Shown: piece by piece, positions 14,560-26,119 of the stretch | Position numbering within the stretch: position 1 is the stretch's first letter | Layout of the letters: each line of letters starts with the position of its first letter | Source of the DNA: Antedon bifida | Taxonomy: Eukaryota; Echinodermata; Crinoidea; Comatulida; Antedonidae | Assembly: GCA_963402885.1 (NCBI GenBank) | Contig: OY727093.1 | Span: 14,191,501-14,255,500, forward strand | Direction: 5' to 3' | Length of the DNA: 64,000 nucleotides | Translations under genes and position numbers: made by a program | The notes under the pieces: model-generated | What the model was told of the DNA's origin: nothing | The model's database searches: none | The model's input: only the letters and a program-made list of their open reading frames with translations

Positions 14560-17500
14560 TCAGTCTTCAGTAGGCCTATCAACAACTTCTGCGGAAGTAT
14601 CGTTTAGAGAATTATAAGATTTCATTTCTTTTTTGGATATGTTTTCTTCTATGGAATGAAACTGCTCCTCTGCTTTTGCAAACAACAAAAATATCGTCAG
14701 TCCAAACAACTGTATTCCCGCAATTATCTTAAACATCAAGTACCACTGATCATGTGTGTTCTGAAAATTAATAATAACAAAATGGTGATAATGAACTAAA
14801 TGGATATGAACAGATTAAAGAGGTTCCATTAATGTAAGCCTACAATACAGTGATTAATATTAGCAAACTATACCTTTTTCTTTAATAATGCAGCAAATAA
14901 TGATGGCCCAATAAATCCAGTACTACTTCCTAAACATGACATGATTCCTATGATCACTGATGAATAATGCTGTGTTATGTCCAATACGTTCGCCGTGAAA
15001 CACGTATTATAACATCCTAGTAACCCGAATACCAGTATTAGCGTAATCAGGCATAATATAGCACTGTCTTGGAAAAATCCTATACAACTAAGTAAGAAAG
15101 CAGATAACCCCATACCTATAGAGAAAGAGAAATACCATATAAATGATTCTCATTTTGGGTTGTCATTCTAATTCTGAAACACTATTATGATATAATGTCA
15201 AAATTGTAAAAAATACGAACCCAGAGGCAAGAAATTTGGACACCCAAAAATAGGTATCGTGTGATACCTAGCCTATATGTGAAAATAAACTTTGTTTTCG
15301 TCTAAATTCTTGACAATACTCAATTATTATAAGGCTTATATTGAATAGAACATAACTTCCTAAAATGAGTGACTTTTTTCCATAATAAATCTATGAATGT
15401 TTACTGAGAATTGTGAACAGTTTCCTTGCTTGCAAAATAGTCAACTTTTCACGGCGAATAAAGAAGTCAGCACATACACCAGATAGTAAGCCAAATAAGC
15501 ATTCCATAATACCTAGAATCGACATAAGCCACCCAATCTGTAAAATGTAATGTATATATAATAATATTATATAATCGAACTATACCACGAACTCTCCAGT
15601 GGTATAATGGTTAGGACATCTGCATATCAAGCAGGAACTTTCCGAATCTCGGTTGGGACGGCTTTTTCTCACATTCTCACAGATTTTCTCATCTTTATCG
15701 TTTTAAATTAATTAATATTCAGTATATCCCCGGCCGTCTAGAATTCTTCTATGTCCATGTAAGGTATTACAATAAAGGCCTTTGTCACAACAACCAGATT
15801 GTCACCGTCAACTCTTATTTTCATTTTGCAAAAATACGTTATCTATTATAGACTTACCGTTTTTAAATTAAATCCTAAGACTTCTGAGATAAAGATTGGT
15901 ACTTCAGTAATAATAAAAAAAAAACCAAACATGCTGCTAGCGTAAGCAATGACTACCGCCCAAACAGCTGACGACTTCAGTATACTCAACCATGGAACCG
16001 ATATTTTCTATATGAAAAATAGACGATATAAAATTGTTATTTTTATACATCTTATTTCATGTTTGCTATATTTATTAATATTAGACTCATCACCTTACAC
16101 ACAACTTCATACAAAATATATAAAACTTACCTTATTTTTATCTTCAGTGTAAAGACCTTTTAAGTATACCACCTCGTTACTCGATATAAACGGATCTTTA
16201 TCAGGAGTTTCGTAAATTAAAACAGCCCATAATATTGCAGTAACAACTCCAAAGGCACCTAAATAAAATTGAATTGTTTCCAATTTCAAGTTGTGAAAAC
16301 GTAACCTCCTATAAGCGGAGGCAATGTCAATAATAGTTTGGTTCACTTTAAACAATAAATAAAAATAGGTAAAATACAAAAATAATATTTTTCAAGTTAC
16401 TGTATATATAAAATGACAACGGCCATCCACCGAGTTTGTAATCAGAACAAATCCAACCGGACAGTGGGTTACAGATAACCTCAGCCAATGCCACACCTGT
16501 ATAAAAGTAACGTTCAACGATTTGGTGTGAAAATATCGGTCACAAAGAAGACCAACTTTAATAACAGTATTTAAGAAAACATTGCATACATTTATTTCTA
16601 AATCAAGAACATAATCGCCATAGTTTGAACATATAATATATTACAATGAAGAAAGCTAACGATCGCAAGCAAATACGTTTTAATATCTATTTACCGAAAT
16701 AGGCGATGGATACAAGTGTACTTCGTTCATGTGGAACAGACCAGCTTGCCAGTATACTCAATGTTGCCGGATTGTGTAATCCCTGAAAAACACCATAAGT
16801 ATCATTATTTTCTTTTCTTTTGTCTTATATTGTGTAACTCCATGATTCTTCAGATAATTAAATATTAGTAAATATAAGTAAAACAGTTTTTCTAAAATCA
16901 ACAAGATATTATGCATTGTTCAATATGGAATAAAACTAACCTGTGCCATGCCGTCTAGTACACGTAGAACTATTAGAAGATCAGTGCTAACTCCAGCTGA
17001 CCAAGGTATCAGTGCTGTAAGAATACTTGACGAAAGAAGTGAAAATAGATTAACTCGTTTTCCACCAAGTCTGTGCGTCACCAATCCTCCAAGAAGTGCT
17101 GATACGCTATACCCATAGTGAACAGCACCAAGTATCATTTGACGTGTTTTTTCATCCCAGGCGTATCTTGGTATCTATTGGTAATAACAAAATTGGTCAA
17201 AAAATGGTCACATCTATGTCATCCTTCTGTGATACGTATACCCATCATGCATGTGGAGATTATTTTACAACAGAAAATTCGCTAAATAAAACGTTTGTAG
17301 ACAATCAGTGCAATTATTATTTACAGTTAAACACACAATATAACATAATATTTAGATTATACAAGCATAGCATAACCTATCCACTTTTTCACAATTGCCA
17401 GATGTTCAGATTCTAAAAGTAGGCTTGTACCCACTTTCCCCACACGTTTAGCATGACGTGCTTAGCTTTACCTGATGTTTAGATTCTAAACGTATCTTGT

Positions 17501-17993
17501 ACCCACGTTGTACTAAAGTTTAGCTTGATACATGCTGGCTTTGCCAGGTTATTAACGATGGGATTAACATACAAAACATTAATTCAAATAAACAAAAGCA
17601 ATAATAATTTTGCTTTGAAGCTTAAATACAATTCTCGAACTTTTTGAGGAAACATTTCTCGAAGAGAAGTTTACCCCTTTATAAGATTACCTCAAACAAA
17701 GGGAATTTCATAGTTTTGGCCTACTCGCAATCTTAAAAACTTGCACTCCAATTTAAGAAAAAATAAAAGAAATACATTGTGTAAAATCCTATAAATTTCT
17801 TCATTTGATAAATTATACGTTATTTTATTTTTAAACTTACCTCTTTGTTAATAATTTTAGACCGTGTAGCCTTTGTTGTCAGAGTGACATTTAAAGCGTT
17901 GTTTCCGGTAGAATTTTGTACCATTTCGATTATGGCAATATTGAGATTTACCTTTACCATGGAACACATTCCAGCTACAAGATAACGCTTCAT
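14560..17993 (-). CDS. SLC17-like anion transporter, copy D (474 aa, short TM1)
   Basis: Nine exons with correct phases and no stop: 17841-17993, 16941-17174, 16695-16782, 16401-16496, 16131-16258, 15858-16007, 15405-15537, 14874-15115 and 14560-14760 (1425 bp). The protein keeps the family landmarks LGGLVTHRLGGKR, VPHERSTL, FFFIITEVPIFISEVLGF and DITQHYSSVIIGIMSCL. Two oddities are visible. Exon 1 has an in-frame 21-bp deletion relative to copies C and E, so TM1 reads MCSMVKVNLNIAIIEMV and loses seven residues, including the arginine usually found before VNL. Exon 9 carries an extra GGCCTA, which adds Arg-Pro to the tail (VVDRPTED against VVDTEE in copy F). Whether the protein still transports is uncertain. 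Confidence 0.82.
14571..14578. repeat. TAGGCCTA octamer inside coding exon 9 of copy D
   Basis: Copies E (TA at 20714-20715) and F (TA at 32945-32946) have agTAtcaacaactt here; copy D has agTAGGCCTAtcaacaactt. The difference is exactly GGCCTA and keeps the frame. Other sites with the same presence/absence pattern: 11555-11562, 12145-12152, 23708-23715 and 45924-45931. Confidence 0.85.
15593..15796 (+). repeat. tRNA-derived SINE in intron 6 of copy D
   Basis: Orthologous to the copy at 10070-10271, with the same A- and B-box-like blocks and the same tail. Same position between exons 6 and 7. Confidence 0.65.
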
Positions 17994-18047
17994 ATTGACG
18001 ATGTTGTATGGTCGTGCCTACAACACTGGATCCACTCCTGCTGCTCG

Positions 18048-18054
18048 TTATATA
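18048..18054 (-). promoter_or_regulatory. TATA-like box upstream of copy D
   Basis: TATATAA on the minus strand, about 55 bp upstream of the ATG, in a block conserved with copies C and E. Confidence 0.5.
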
Positions 18055-18674
18055 GGCGCTAACTTAGAATTGCCACACTGGAATAGTAGAGGTCAAATTT
18101 TAATATTGACGGTTTAATTTGTGTTTTCAATACACCTACGCGTCGATTTTTAAGCAGTTATTTCGTTTGCATGCATTGATGAATTTGAATAATATATAAT
18201 TATAACAATAGTCTTTCAATGGAAAATAGATATACAAAGCCTATATTGTACAGTAGCTAATCTGACATTCTTATTCTTAGAATAAGATTAATTCCATAAA
18301 AAGTTAAATAGCTCCAAAACCCATGTTTTAGTTTATACACATGATTTATTTTAACATTTCTTCTTATACACAATTATAATTTTCTTATGTTTATACACAT
18401 TTATTTTTGTATAAATCTATAAAATACAATTATAATTTAATTTGAATGCAATTAGTTCAACTAATAATTCGTTGTTTCTTATAATTTTATCTTATACTTT
18501 GGTTTTACGGTTCTCTTTTCTGTCTGATACATTATTGTATCTCGTTATTATTTGCATTATATTATGTAATCAATGCTCTATACAAATTCATAAATGTTCT
18601 ATTCTCTTTTTGCTGATTCTTCATTCACATGGTATTTATTTTCTCTTAATGTAGTGATTTCAAGACAAAATATT

Positions 18675-18960
18675 TGAAGTACGTACGTTGATGGTCTTTC
18701 TTTTTATGAAAATCGACCTATTAAGCAACAAGGAATATTGCATGATCTCAATGTATTTTATAATTGGTGTACTGAAAACTCTTTACAATTTAATCTTAAA
18801 AAGTGTCATGCATTATAGGTCTGCTTTGCAAAAAACCCACCATTAATACAACCTTATTTTGACCACAAACCAATCACCATAGTTAATAAAACGGTTATAT
18901 TTGGAGTTACCCTTCAGAATATTTTGAAGTAGCACACCCAAGACCAACAGGAAACTGTTT
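18675..18960 (+). mobile_element. LINE fragment (reverse transcriptase, CR1/L2-like)
   Basis: A degenerate plus-strand frame reads like the region after the catalytic site of a non-LTR reverse transcriptase: DLNVFYNWCTENSLQFNLKK then CHA, later PITIVNKTVIFGVTLQN. The same segment in the intact element at 50.6-52.7 kb reads LDSLSCWCKQNDMLPKPSKC. Both ends are lost. Confidence 0.6.
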
Positions 18961-19649
18961 ATACTCCGAAACCTTAAAAAGAGCTTAGTCTGGGCTCCAG
19001 ACGGAGTTTTGTCTTAATATTAGTAAAAATATAAATATTTTTGCACATATGGCGTTTCATACATGTATTACTTGAGTTTGGATACTCCGTGTCTGGGGAA
19101 ACACGCATAAGTCACGTGGTTTGACACCAAGAATTCTTGGTGTATAAATTATCCAGTTGACTAGTTTCAGCCGCATGCCATTGGCTACTCACTCGCAGGC
19201 AGTTTTAATATTCATATTTCAGAATTTCAAAGACTCAACATCTAATATGATACGCATGCGCTATGCTACGTTTAGACAATGTGTACTTGGGTATACATTG
19301 ATGAAAGTTTCTGAAGGCTATAAATGATTTTATATGCCTAGTAGTCTGGTAAACATTTGATGGGATTTTTCCCAAGAACATGAAAACTCGTCTTGATATG
19401 ATAGGCTAGCTTCTCCGCCAAATCAAACATTGAATGGATCATATTATGCGGAGATAATTTGATTTTATAATTCCCACCCAGACCCTGTCCTGTTCTGTGT
19501 TTGTGGTGGTGTAGCCCTGTTGTGTGCCGGTCGGTGGTGGTATGTACCTTATTTATTGGCGTTTTATTTGGCATGTCATACGTACGAGTTGAGTAGCCCT
19601 ACGAAGGAGGACTAAACAATTAATAAACAAAACTACGGTGGCCTATAAG

Positions 19650-19950
19650 TGTCACGGCAACTTTCAAAAAATATCACGGCAATTTTTTCAAAAAAAGCCA
19701 CGGCAATTTGAAAAAAGCCACGGCAATTTGAAAAAAGCCACGGCAATTTGAAAAAAGCCACGGCAAATTAAAAATAAAACATCACGGCAAATTAAAAATA
19801 AAACATCGCGGCAATTTAACAAAAATACCACGGCAACTTAAAAATGAAACACCACGGCAAATTAGTATTGAAACACCACGGCAAATTAATAATGGAACAC
19901 CACGGCAAATTACAGAATGCCACGGCGGAAGTGAGTTACCACGGCGGAAG
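19650..19950. repeat. Minisatellite with CACGGCAA core
   Basis: About fifteen units of 19-22 bp built on CCACGGCAATTTGAAAAAAG and variants (GGCAAATTAAAAATAAAACA), ending with two ccacggcggaagtga units. Unit length and sequence drift from left to right, as in a locally evolving tandem array. Confidence 0.9.
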
Positions 19951-20405
19951 TGAAACCTTTGGAATCTTCGATTTTTTCTGAGGTAAAGTAATTATTACAA
20001 GGAATTTGGCCCTTTGGGCCTCTATTTGTAAGATTTTTAATGGAATAAATAAAGATAAAGTGAACAATAAAACAAAGACCAAATATTCTCGATTTCTTTC
20101 CAAGTCTCTCAATAACACGAACTCTATGCTAGAATTTAAATAAACATGAAGTCGGCTGCAGCCACTAACAACTATATGCTTAAAGATATATTGTCGCCCT
20201 ATATATATATATATATATATATATAGGCCTATTTAAAAGTTTTTGTTGAATATGTCATTTTATTATTTATTCACTTTTACAAAAAACTTGATCGAAAAAG
20301 AAGAATTTACCTGAAAAAATATAATTTAAAGCAAAAAAATACTTAACTTACTAGTTTTTGGGTCAAATTAACCTTTTATTTTGTCTCTTTACAAGCGAAA
20401 TTATT

Positions 20406-20440
20406 GGTTATCCGCACTTGGCGGATAACCCCTTGTTATT
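20406..20440 (+). mobile_element. Helentron-like 5' end (isolated)
   Basis: A 10-bp inverted repeat GGTTATCCGC..GCGGATAACC with a 5-nt loop is followed by CCTTGTTATT. This is the same 5' signature as at 40755 and 40836. It is preceded by T, as expected for insertion between two Ts. No matching 3' end follows, so this is a truncated copy. Confidence 0.6.
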
Positions 20441-20702
20441 ATTTTTTTTCTACAGTAATAACTTCATTAAAACTACAAAATGGCCTATTAAAGTCTGATT
20501 TTATTAATCTTCATTTTTAATGTTTAAGACATGAATCTTTTAAGACGCTATAGTACTGCTTAAAATCAATTCTAATCTGTGTCTTTAAGCAACGGTTAGA
20601 CAATCTATTAGGTTTAGACCATGCATATTTACATTTAACTAGCATGTGCTCTTCATTTTCGACACTTTCTTTAGGCCACATACTTAATTACCGTCTCGAC
20701 AG

Positions 20703-23700
20703 TCACTCTTTAGTATCAACAACTTCTACAGGAGTATCGTTTATAGAATTATAAGATTTCATTTCTTGTTTGGATATGTTTTCTTCGATGGAATGGAACT
20801 GCTCCTCTGCTTTTGCAAACAACAAAAAAATCGTCAGTCCAAACAACTGTGTTCCCGCAACTATCTTAAACATCAAGTACCACTGATCATGTGTGTTCTG
20901 AAAATTAATAATAACAATATGGTGATATGGAACTAAATGGATATGAACAGATTAAAGAGGTTCCATTAATGTAAGCTTACAATACAGTGATTAATATTAG
21001 CAAACTATACCTTTTTCTTTAATAATGCAGCAAATAATGTTGGCCCAATAAATCCAGTACAATTTGCTAAACATGTCATGATTCCTACAATCACTGATGA
21101 ATAATGCTTCGTTATGTCCAATACGTTCGCCGTGAAACACGTATAACATCCTAGTAACCCGAATGCTAGTATTAGCGTAATCAGGCATAATATAGCACTG
21201 TCTTGGAAAAATCCTATACAAATAAGTAAGAAAGCAGATAATCCCATACCTAAGAAAGAGAAATATTATATTAGTGAATGATTCTCATTCTTGGTTGTCA
21301 TTCTAATTCCGAAACACTATTATGATACAATGTCAAAATTGTGAAAAAAATACTAACTCAGAGGCAAGAAATTTGGACACCCAAATATAGGTATCGTTCA
21401 CTACAACAAGTATTTGTACTCAAGTTGTTATTATCCATGTGTCGTATGTGAAAGTAAACTTTGTTTTCGTCTAAATGCTTGACAATACTCAATTATTATA
21501 AGGCGTATATTGAATAGAATATAAATTCCTAAAATGAGTGACTTTTTTTCCATAATAAATCTATGAACGTTTACTGAGATTTGTGAACAGTTTCCTTGCT
21601 TGCAAAATAGTTAACTTTTCACGGCGAATAAAGAAGTCAGCACATACACCAGATAGTAGGCAGAATAAGCATTCCACAATGCCTAGAATCGACATAAGCC
21701 ACCCAATCTGTAAAATTTAAGGTATATTATATAATCGAATTTGAACTATACCTCGAACTCTCCAGAGGTCTAATGGTTAGGACATCTGCATATCAAGCAG
21801 GAACGTTTCGAATCTCGGTTGGGACGGCTTTTTCTCACATTCTCACAGATTTTCTCATCTTTATCGTTTTAAATTAATTAATATTCAGTATATCCCCGGC
21901 CGTCAATAAAGGCCTTTGTCACAACAACCAGATTGTCACCATCAACTCTTATTTTCATTTTGCAAAAATACGTTATCTATTATAGACTTACCGTTTTTAA
22001 ATTAAACCCTAAGACTTCTGAGATAAAGATTGGTACTTCAGTTATAATAAAAAAGAAACCAAAAACGTTGCTAGCGTAAGCAATGACTACCGCCCAAACA
22101 GCTGGCGACTTCAGTATACTCAACCATGGAACCGATCTTTTCTATATGAAAAAAAATATTTATATATAATTGTTATTTTTATACATCTAATGTTATGTTT
22201 GCTATATTTATCAGACTCATCACCTTTCATACAACTTCATACAAAATATATAAACCTTACCTTATTTTTCTCTTCAGTGTCAAAACCTTTTAAGTATACC
22301 ACCTCGTTTCTCGATATACACGGATCTTTATCAGGAGTTTCGTAAATTAAAACAGCCCATAATATTGCAGTAACAACTCCAAAGGCACCTAAATAAAATG
22401 AATTGTTGCCAGTTTCAAGGGTGAAACGTAACCTCCTATAAGCGGAGGTAATGTCAATAATAGTTTGGTTCACTTTAAACAATAAATAAAAATAAGTAAA
22501 TACAAAAATAATATTGTTCAAGTTACTGTATGTATAAAATGACAACGGCCATCCACCGAGTTTGTAAGCAGAACAAATCCAACCGGACAGTGGGTTACAG
22601 ATAACCTCCGCAAAAGACACACCTGTATAAAGTAACATTCAACGATTTGGTGTGAACACCATATCGAATGAAGAAAAATATATCGGTCACAAAGAAGGCC
22701 AACTTTAATAATAAAAAACATCGCATAAATTGATTTCTAAATTAAGAACATAATCGCCATAGTTGGAACGTATAATATATTACGTTGATAAAAGCTAACG
22801 ATCGCAAGCAAATAAGTTTTAATGTCTATTTACCGAAATAGGCAATGGATACAAGTGTACTTCGTTCATGTGGAACAGACCAGTTTGCCAGTATACTGAA
22901 TGTTGCCGGATTGTGTAATCCCTGAAAAACACCATAAATATTATTATTTTCCTTTCTTTTGTCTTATATTGTGTAACTCCATGATTCTTCAGATAATTAA
23001 ATATTAGTAAATATAAGTAGAACAGTTTTTTCTAAAACCAACTATGCATCGTTCAATATGGAATAAAACTAACCTGTGCCATGCCGTCTAGTACACGTAG
23101 AACTATTAGAAGATCAGTGCTAACTCCAGCTGACCAAGGTATCAGTGCTGTAAGAATACTTGACGAAAGAATTGAAAATAGATTAACTCGTTTTCCACCA
23201 AGTCTGTGCGTCACCAATCCTCCAAGAAGTGCTGATACGCTATACCCATAGTAAACAGCACCAAGTATCATTTGACGTGTTTCTTCATCCCAGGCGTACC
23301 TTGGTATCTATTGGTAATAACAAAATTGGTCAAAAAAGGGTCACGTCTGTCATCCTTCTGTGATACGTATACCCATCATTCATGTGGAGATTATTTTACA
23401 ACAGAAAATTCGCTAAATAAAACGTTTGTAGACTAATCAGTGCAATTACACTATTTTCAGTTAAACATACAATATAATATAATATTTAGATTATACAAGC
23501 ATAGCTTGTAGCCTACCCACTTTTCCACAAGTCCAGCTTAATATATTCTTAGCTTTGCCAGATGTTTAGATTCTAAACGTATCTTGCACCCATTTGGGTG
23601 CAACATACAAAACATTAATTCAAATAAACAAAAGGAATACTAATTTTGCTTTGAAGCTTTAATACAATTCTCACACTTTTTGGGGAAATATTTCTCGAAG

Positions 23701-24054
23701 AGAAGTGTAGGCCTACCCCTTTATAAGATTACCTCAAACAAAATTTTATAGTTTTGGCCTACACGTAATCTTAAAAACTTACACTCCAATTTAAAAAAAA
23801 ATAAAGGAAATACATTGTGTAAAATCCTATAAATGTCTTCATTTAATAAATGTTATACGTAATTTTATTTTTAAGCTTACCTCTTTGTTAATAATTTTAG
23901 ACCGTGTAGCCTTTGTTGTCAGAGTGACATTTAAAGCGTTGTTTTCGGTAGAATTTTGAACCATTTCGATTATGGCAATATTGAGATTCATTCTCATGCA
24001 ATACAAACACACCTTTACCATGGAACACATTCCAGCTACAAGATAACGCTTCAT
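20703..24054 (-). CDS. SLC17-like anion transporter, copy E (complete, 478 aa)
   Basis: Nine exons with matching phases and no stop: 23881-24054, 23074-23307, 22834-22921, 22527-22622, 22261-22388, 21992-22141, 21575-21707, 21011-21249 and 20703-20897 (1437 bp). It opens MKRYLVAGMCSMVKVCLYC with a full TM1 (RMNLNIAIIEMV) and two N-glycosylation sequons (NST, NVT) in the first loop. It has the family loop LGGLVTHRLGGKR, VPHERSTL, SNVFGFFFIITEVPIF and LDITKHYSSVIVGIMTCL, and ends DTPVEVVDTKE. It is the best intact representative of the C/D/E subgroup. It is inferred to be an organic-anion or anion/proton symporter; substrate unknown. A TATA-like box lies 55 bp upstream. Confidence 0.9.
21759..21922 (+). 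repeat. tRNA-derived SINE in intron 6 of copy E (internally deleted)
   Basis: Same insertion as in copies C and D, but lacking about 30 bp between ccggccgtc and aataaaggcc. Confidence 0.6.
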
Positions 24055-24108
24055 ATTGGCGATGTTGTATGGCCGTGCCTACAACACTGGATCCACTCCT
24101 GCTGCTCG

Positions 24109-24115
24109 TTATATA
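24109..24115 (-). promoter_or_regulatory. TATA-like box upstream of copy E
   Basis: TATATAA on the minus strand, 55 bp before the ATG, embedded in the block shared with copies C and D. Confidence 0.5.
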
Positions 24116-24295
24116 GGCGCTAACTTAGAATTGCCACACTGGAAGAGTAGATGTCAAATTTTACAACAACGTTTTAATTTGTGTTTTCAATACACCTACG
24201 CGTCGGTTTTTAAGCGGTTACAGTATATCGTTTGCATGCATTGATGAATTTGAATAATATATAAAAAGTCTTTCAATGGAAACAAATTCTATTGC

Positions 24296-24440
24296 TAGGA
24301 AGTTTAGAATTGTTCTGATATGGTTAAATGCATGTTCTTTAGATCATATTGCTTAAATATGTATTTTGAATCATTATGGTCTAATTACAATAAAGGCACT
24401 TTGAAAAAGCTACAAGTTTGTTACAATAACGCATTGCGTT
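24296..24440 (+). mobile_element. LINE fragment (C-terminal part)
   Basis: A short stretch reads KLQVCYNNALRF, the C-terminal KLRVAYNNALR block of many invertebrate non-LTR retrotransposons. Only a scrap is left. Confidence 0.45.
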
Positions 24441-24507
24441 TCTAAATAATTATAAATTATGGTTAATTCTGACATAGGCGAGCACAATGGAAAAACTTCT
24501 TAAGCCA

Positions 24508-24790
24508 ATTGCTTAAACGGCACCCCAATCCAGTGGGGCATGTATTTAATGACGCAGTTGTGGATATTAATCGCAAACTAAAGTCTATTTACGCAAATGA
24601 TGCCGTGGTGACCTACTGGAAACACAGAGGGCTATGGAATGACTGGTCCCACATGCATTTTTACGGCGTACACCTCAGCAGACATTCCACTCAAGAACGA
24701 TCGTCGGGGATGTATCGATATGCACGGAGCGTCCGCTGTTTTGCACGCCAGGAAAGTTACGAGGCCAGTATAGATACCTTAATTACTTGC
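24508..24790 (+). pseudogene. Possible SGNH-hydrolase-like domain fragment
   Basis: An open stretch of about 90 codons contains DINRKLKSIYANDAVV, then HMHFYGVHLSRHSTQE and MYRYARSVRCFARQ. The arrangement (INRKL, a strand, then DGVHLS-like and YARSVR) resembles the C-terminal part of SGNH-type domains carried by some repeat-encoded proteins in invertebrates. There is no recognisable N-terminal part, and the frame runs straight into a minisatellite. Identity rests on motif memory only. Confidence 0.3.
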
Positions 24791-24819
24791 TATATCATTA
24801 TACTTTTATATTAACTTTG

Positions 24820-25310
24820 CCTTCGGGCGATTTACTTGTGTTGCTTTCGGGCTATTATATTTTATACCACTATATCGCCCGAGCTTTTTATGTTGCCTCA
24901 GCTGGGCTGTTTATATTGCCTCCGGGCTGTTTGTGTTGCCTCCGGGCTATTAGTATTATATTGCCTCCGGGCTATTTAGAATTTGTATTGCCTCTGGGCT
25001 ATTTGTATTGCCTCCGGGCTACCATTTTGCCTCCGGGCTATATTCGTATTGCCTCCGGGCTATTTTTATTGCCTCCGGGCTAGTTGTATTGCCTCCGGGC
25101 GGTCTTGCCTCCGGGCTATTTGTGTTGCCGCCAGGCTATTTGTATCGCCTTCGGGCTATTTGTATTTCCTCCAGGCTATTTGTATCGCCTTCGGGCTATC
25201 TGTATTGCCTCTTGGCTATTGTTGTATTGTATTTCTCGGGGGCATATACTGCCTCCGGGATATTTGTGTTGCCTTTGGGCTAATTTTAATGCCTCCGGGC
25301 TAATTCTATC
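24820..25310. repeat. GC-rich minisatellite, GCCTCCGGGCTATTTGTATT unit
   Basis: More than twenty units of roughly 20-24 bp with core TTGCCTCCGGGCTA. Because the unit lacks stops in several frames, long artefactual open frames arise in all three plus frames. Confidence 0.92.
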
Positions 25311-25902
25311 AGCTGTTTTCTCGGTTGATGGCGTCGTCCCAATAATAACATGTGTTTATATTGTTTTACATACCTCTTAGATATAATGCTTAAAGCCAAA
25401 CCTAGCAGTTTAGCATCTAAGGCTGCGGCAGCAACTAAGAAACAGCTCGCAAGGCAAGTTCGGAAGAGTTAACAAATGTAATCATACAATACAGTGTTGA
25501 GTGATTAATAAAATAAAACTTACCTTTTTCTTTATAATGCAGCAAATATTGTTGGCCCGATAAACCCAGTACTACTTGCTACACTTGATTCCTACGATCA
25601 CTGATGAAAAATGCTCCAATACATTCGCCATAAAACACGTATTATAACAATAAATCCTATTAAGCCGAATGCTAGTATTAACATAATCAATGGAATAATT
25701 TTACCGATATGTGGGAGTATGTTCCTAATATTAAGCCCAAAAGGCTTTGTGGTTTTAAGTAATGTAATATAATAATAATAATTTATTGAAACTACACCTT
25801 TACAACGGTGGCACCCGTTCATACACGGTGCGTTCTATATACAGATAGACATTCAACAGATACAAATTAATAAAAACAAACATACAAAATAAAACTAGTC
25901 AA

Positions 25903-25995
25903 CCGCCGACTCGATCGCTATCGTAGTCGTACGCCGCCGACTCGATCGCTATCGTAGTCGTACGCCGCCGACTCGATCGCTATCGTAGTCGTACA
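25903..25995. repeat. Three tandem copies of a 31-bp unit
   Basis: Units starting CCGCCGACTCGATCGCTATC begin at 25903, 25934 and 25965 and are essentially identical. They lie in the 3' UTR of the LINE remnant. Confidence 0.92.
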
Positions 25996-26119
25996 TCACT
26001 TATGCAATATACAATGAATAAAAAGAAAAGAAATACAAACAATTTTTAAGTAGTACAGTAATAACTGAAAAATATTGTACCAAATTTAAAAATAGTAATA
26101 TTAAAAAACTCAAAAATAA

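Larger units (their letters stand above)
17994..20405. other. Intergenic spacer between copies D and E
   Basis: Left part (to about 18660) and right part (from about 20050) match the C-D spacer. The middle holds foreign DNA: a LINE fragment, a minisatellite and sequence in which I recognise nothing (about 18980-19640). Confidence 0.6.

Noticed and set aside
24787-25380. Four overlapping open frames of about 100 codons
   Set aside because: They arise from the stop-free minisatellite unit in different frames; no start context, splice signals or family resemblance.
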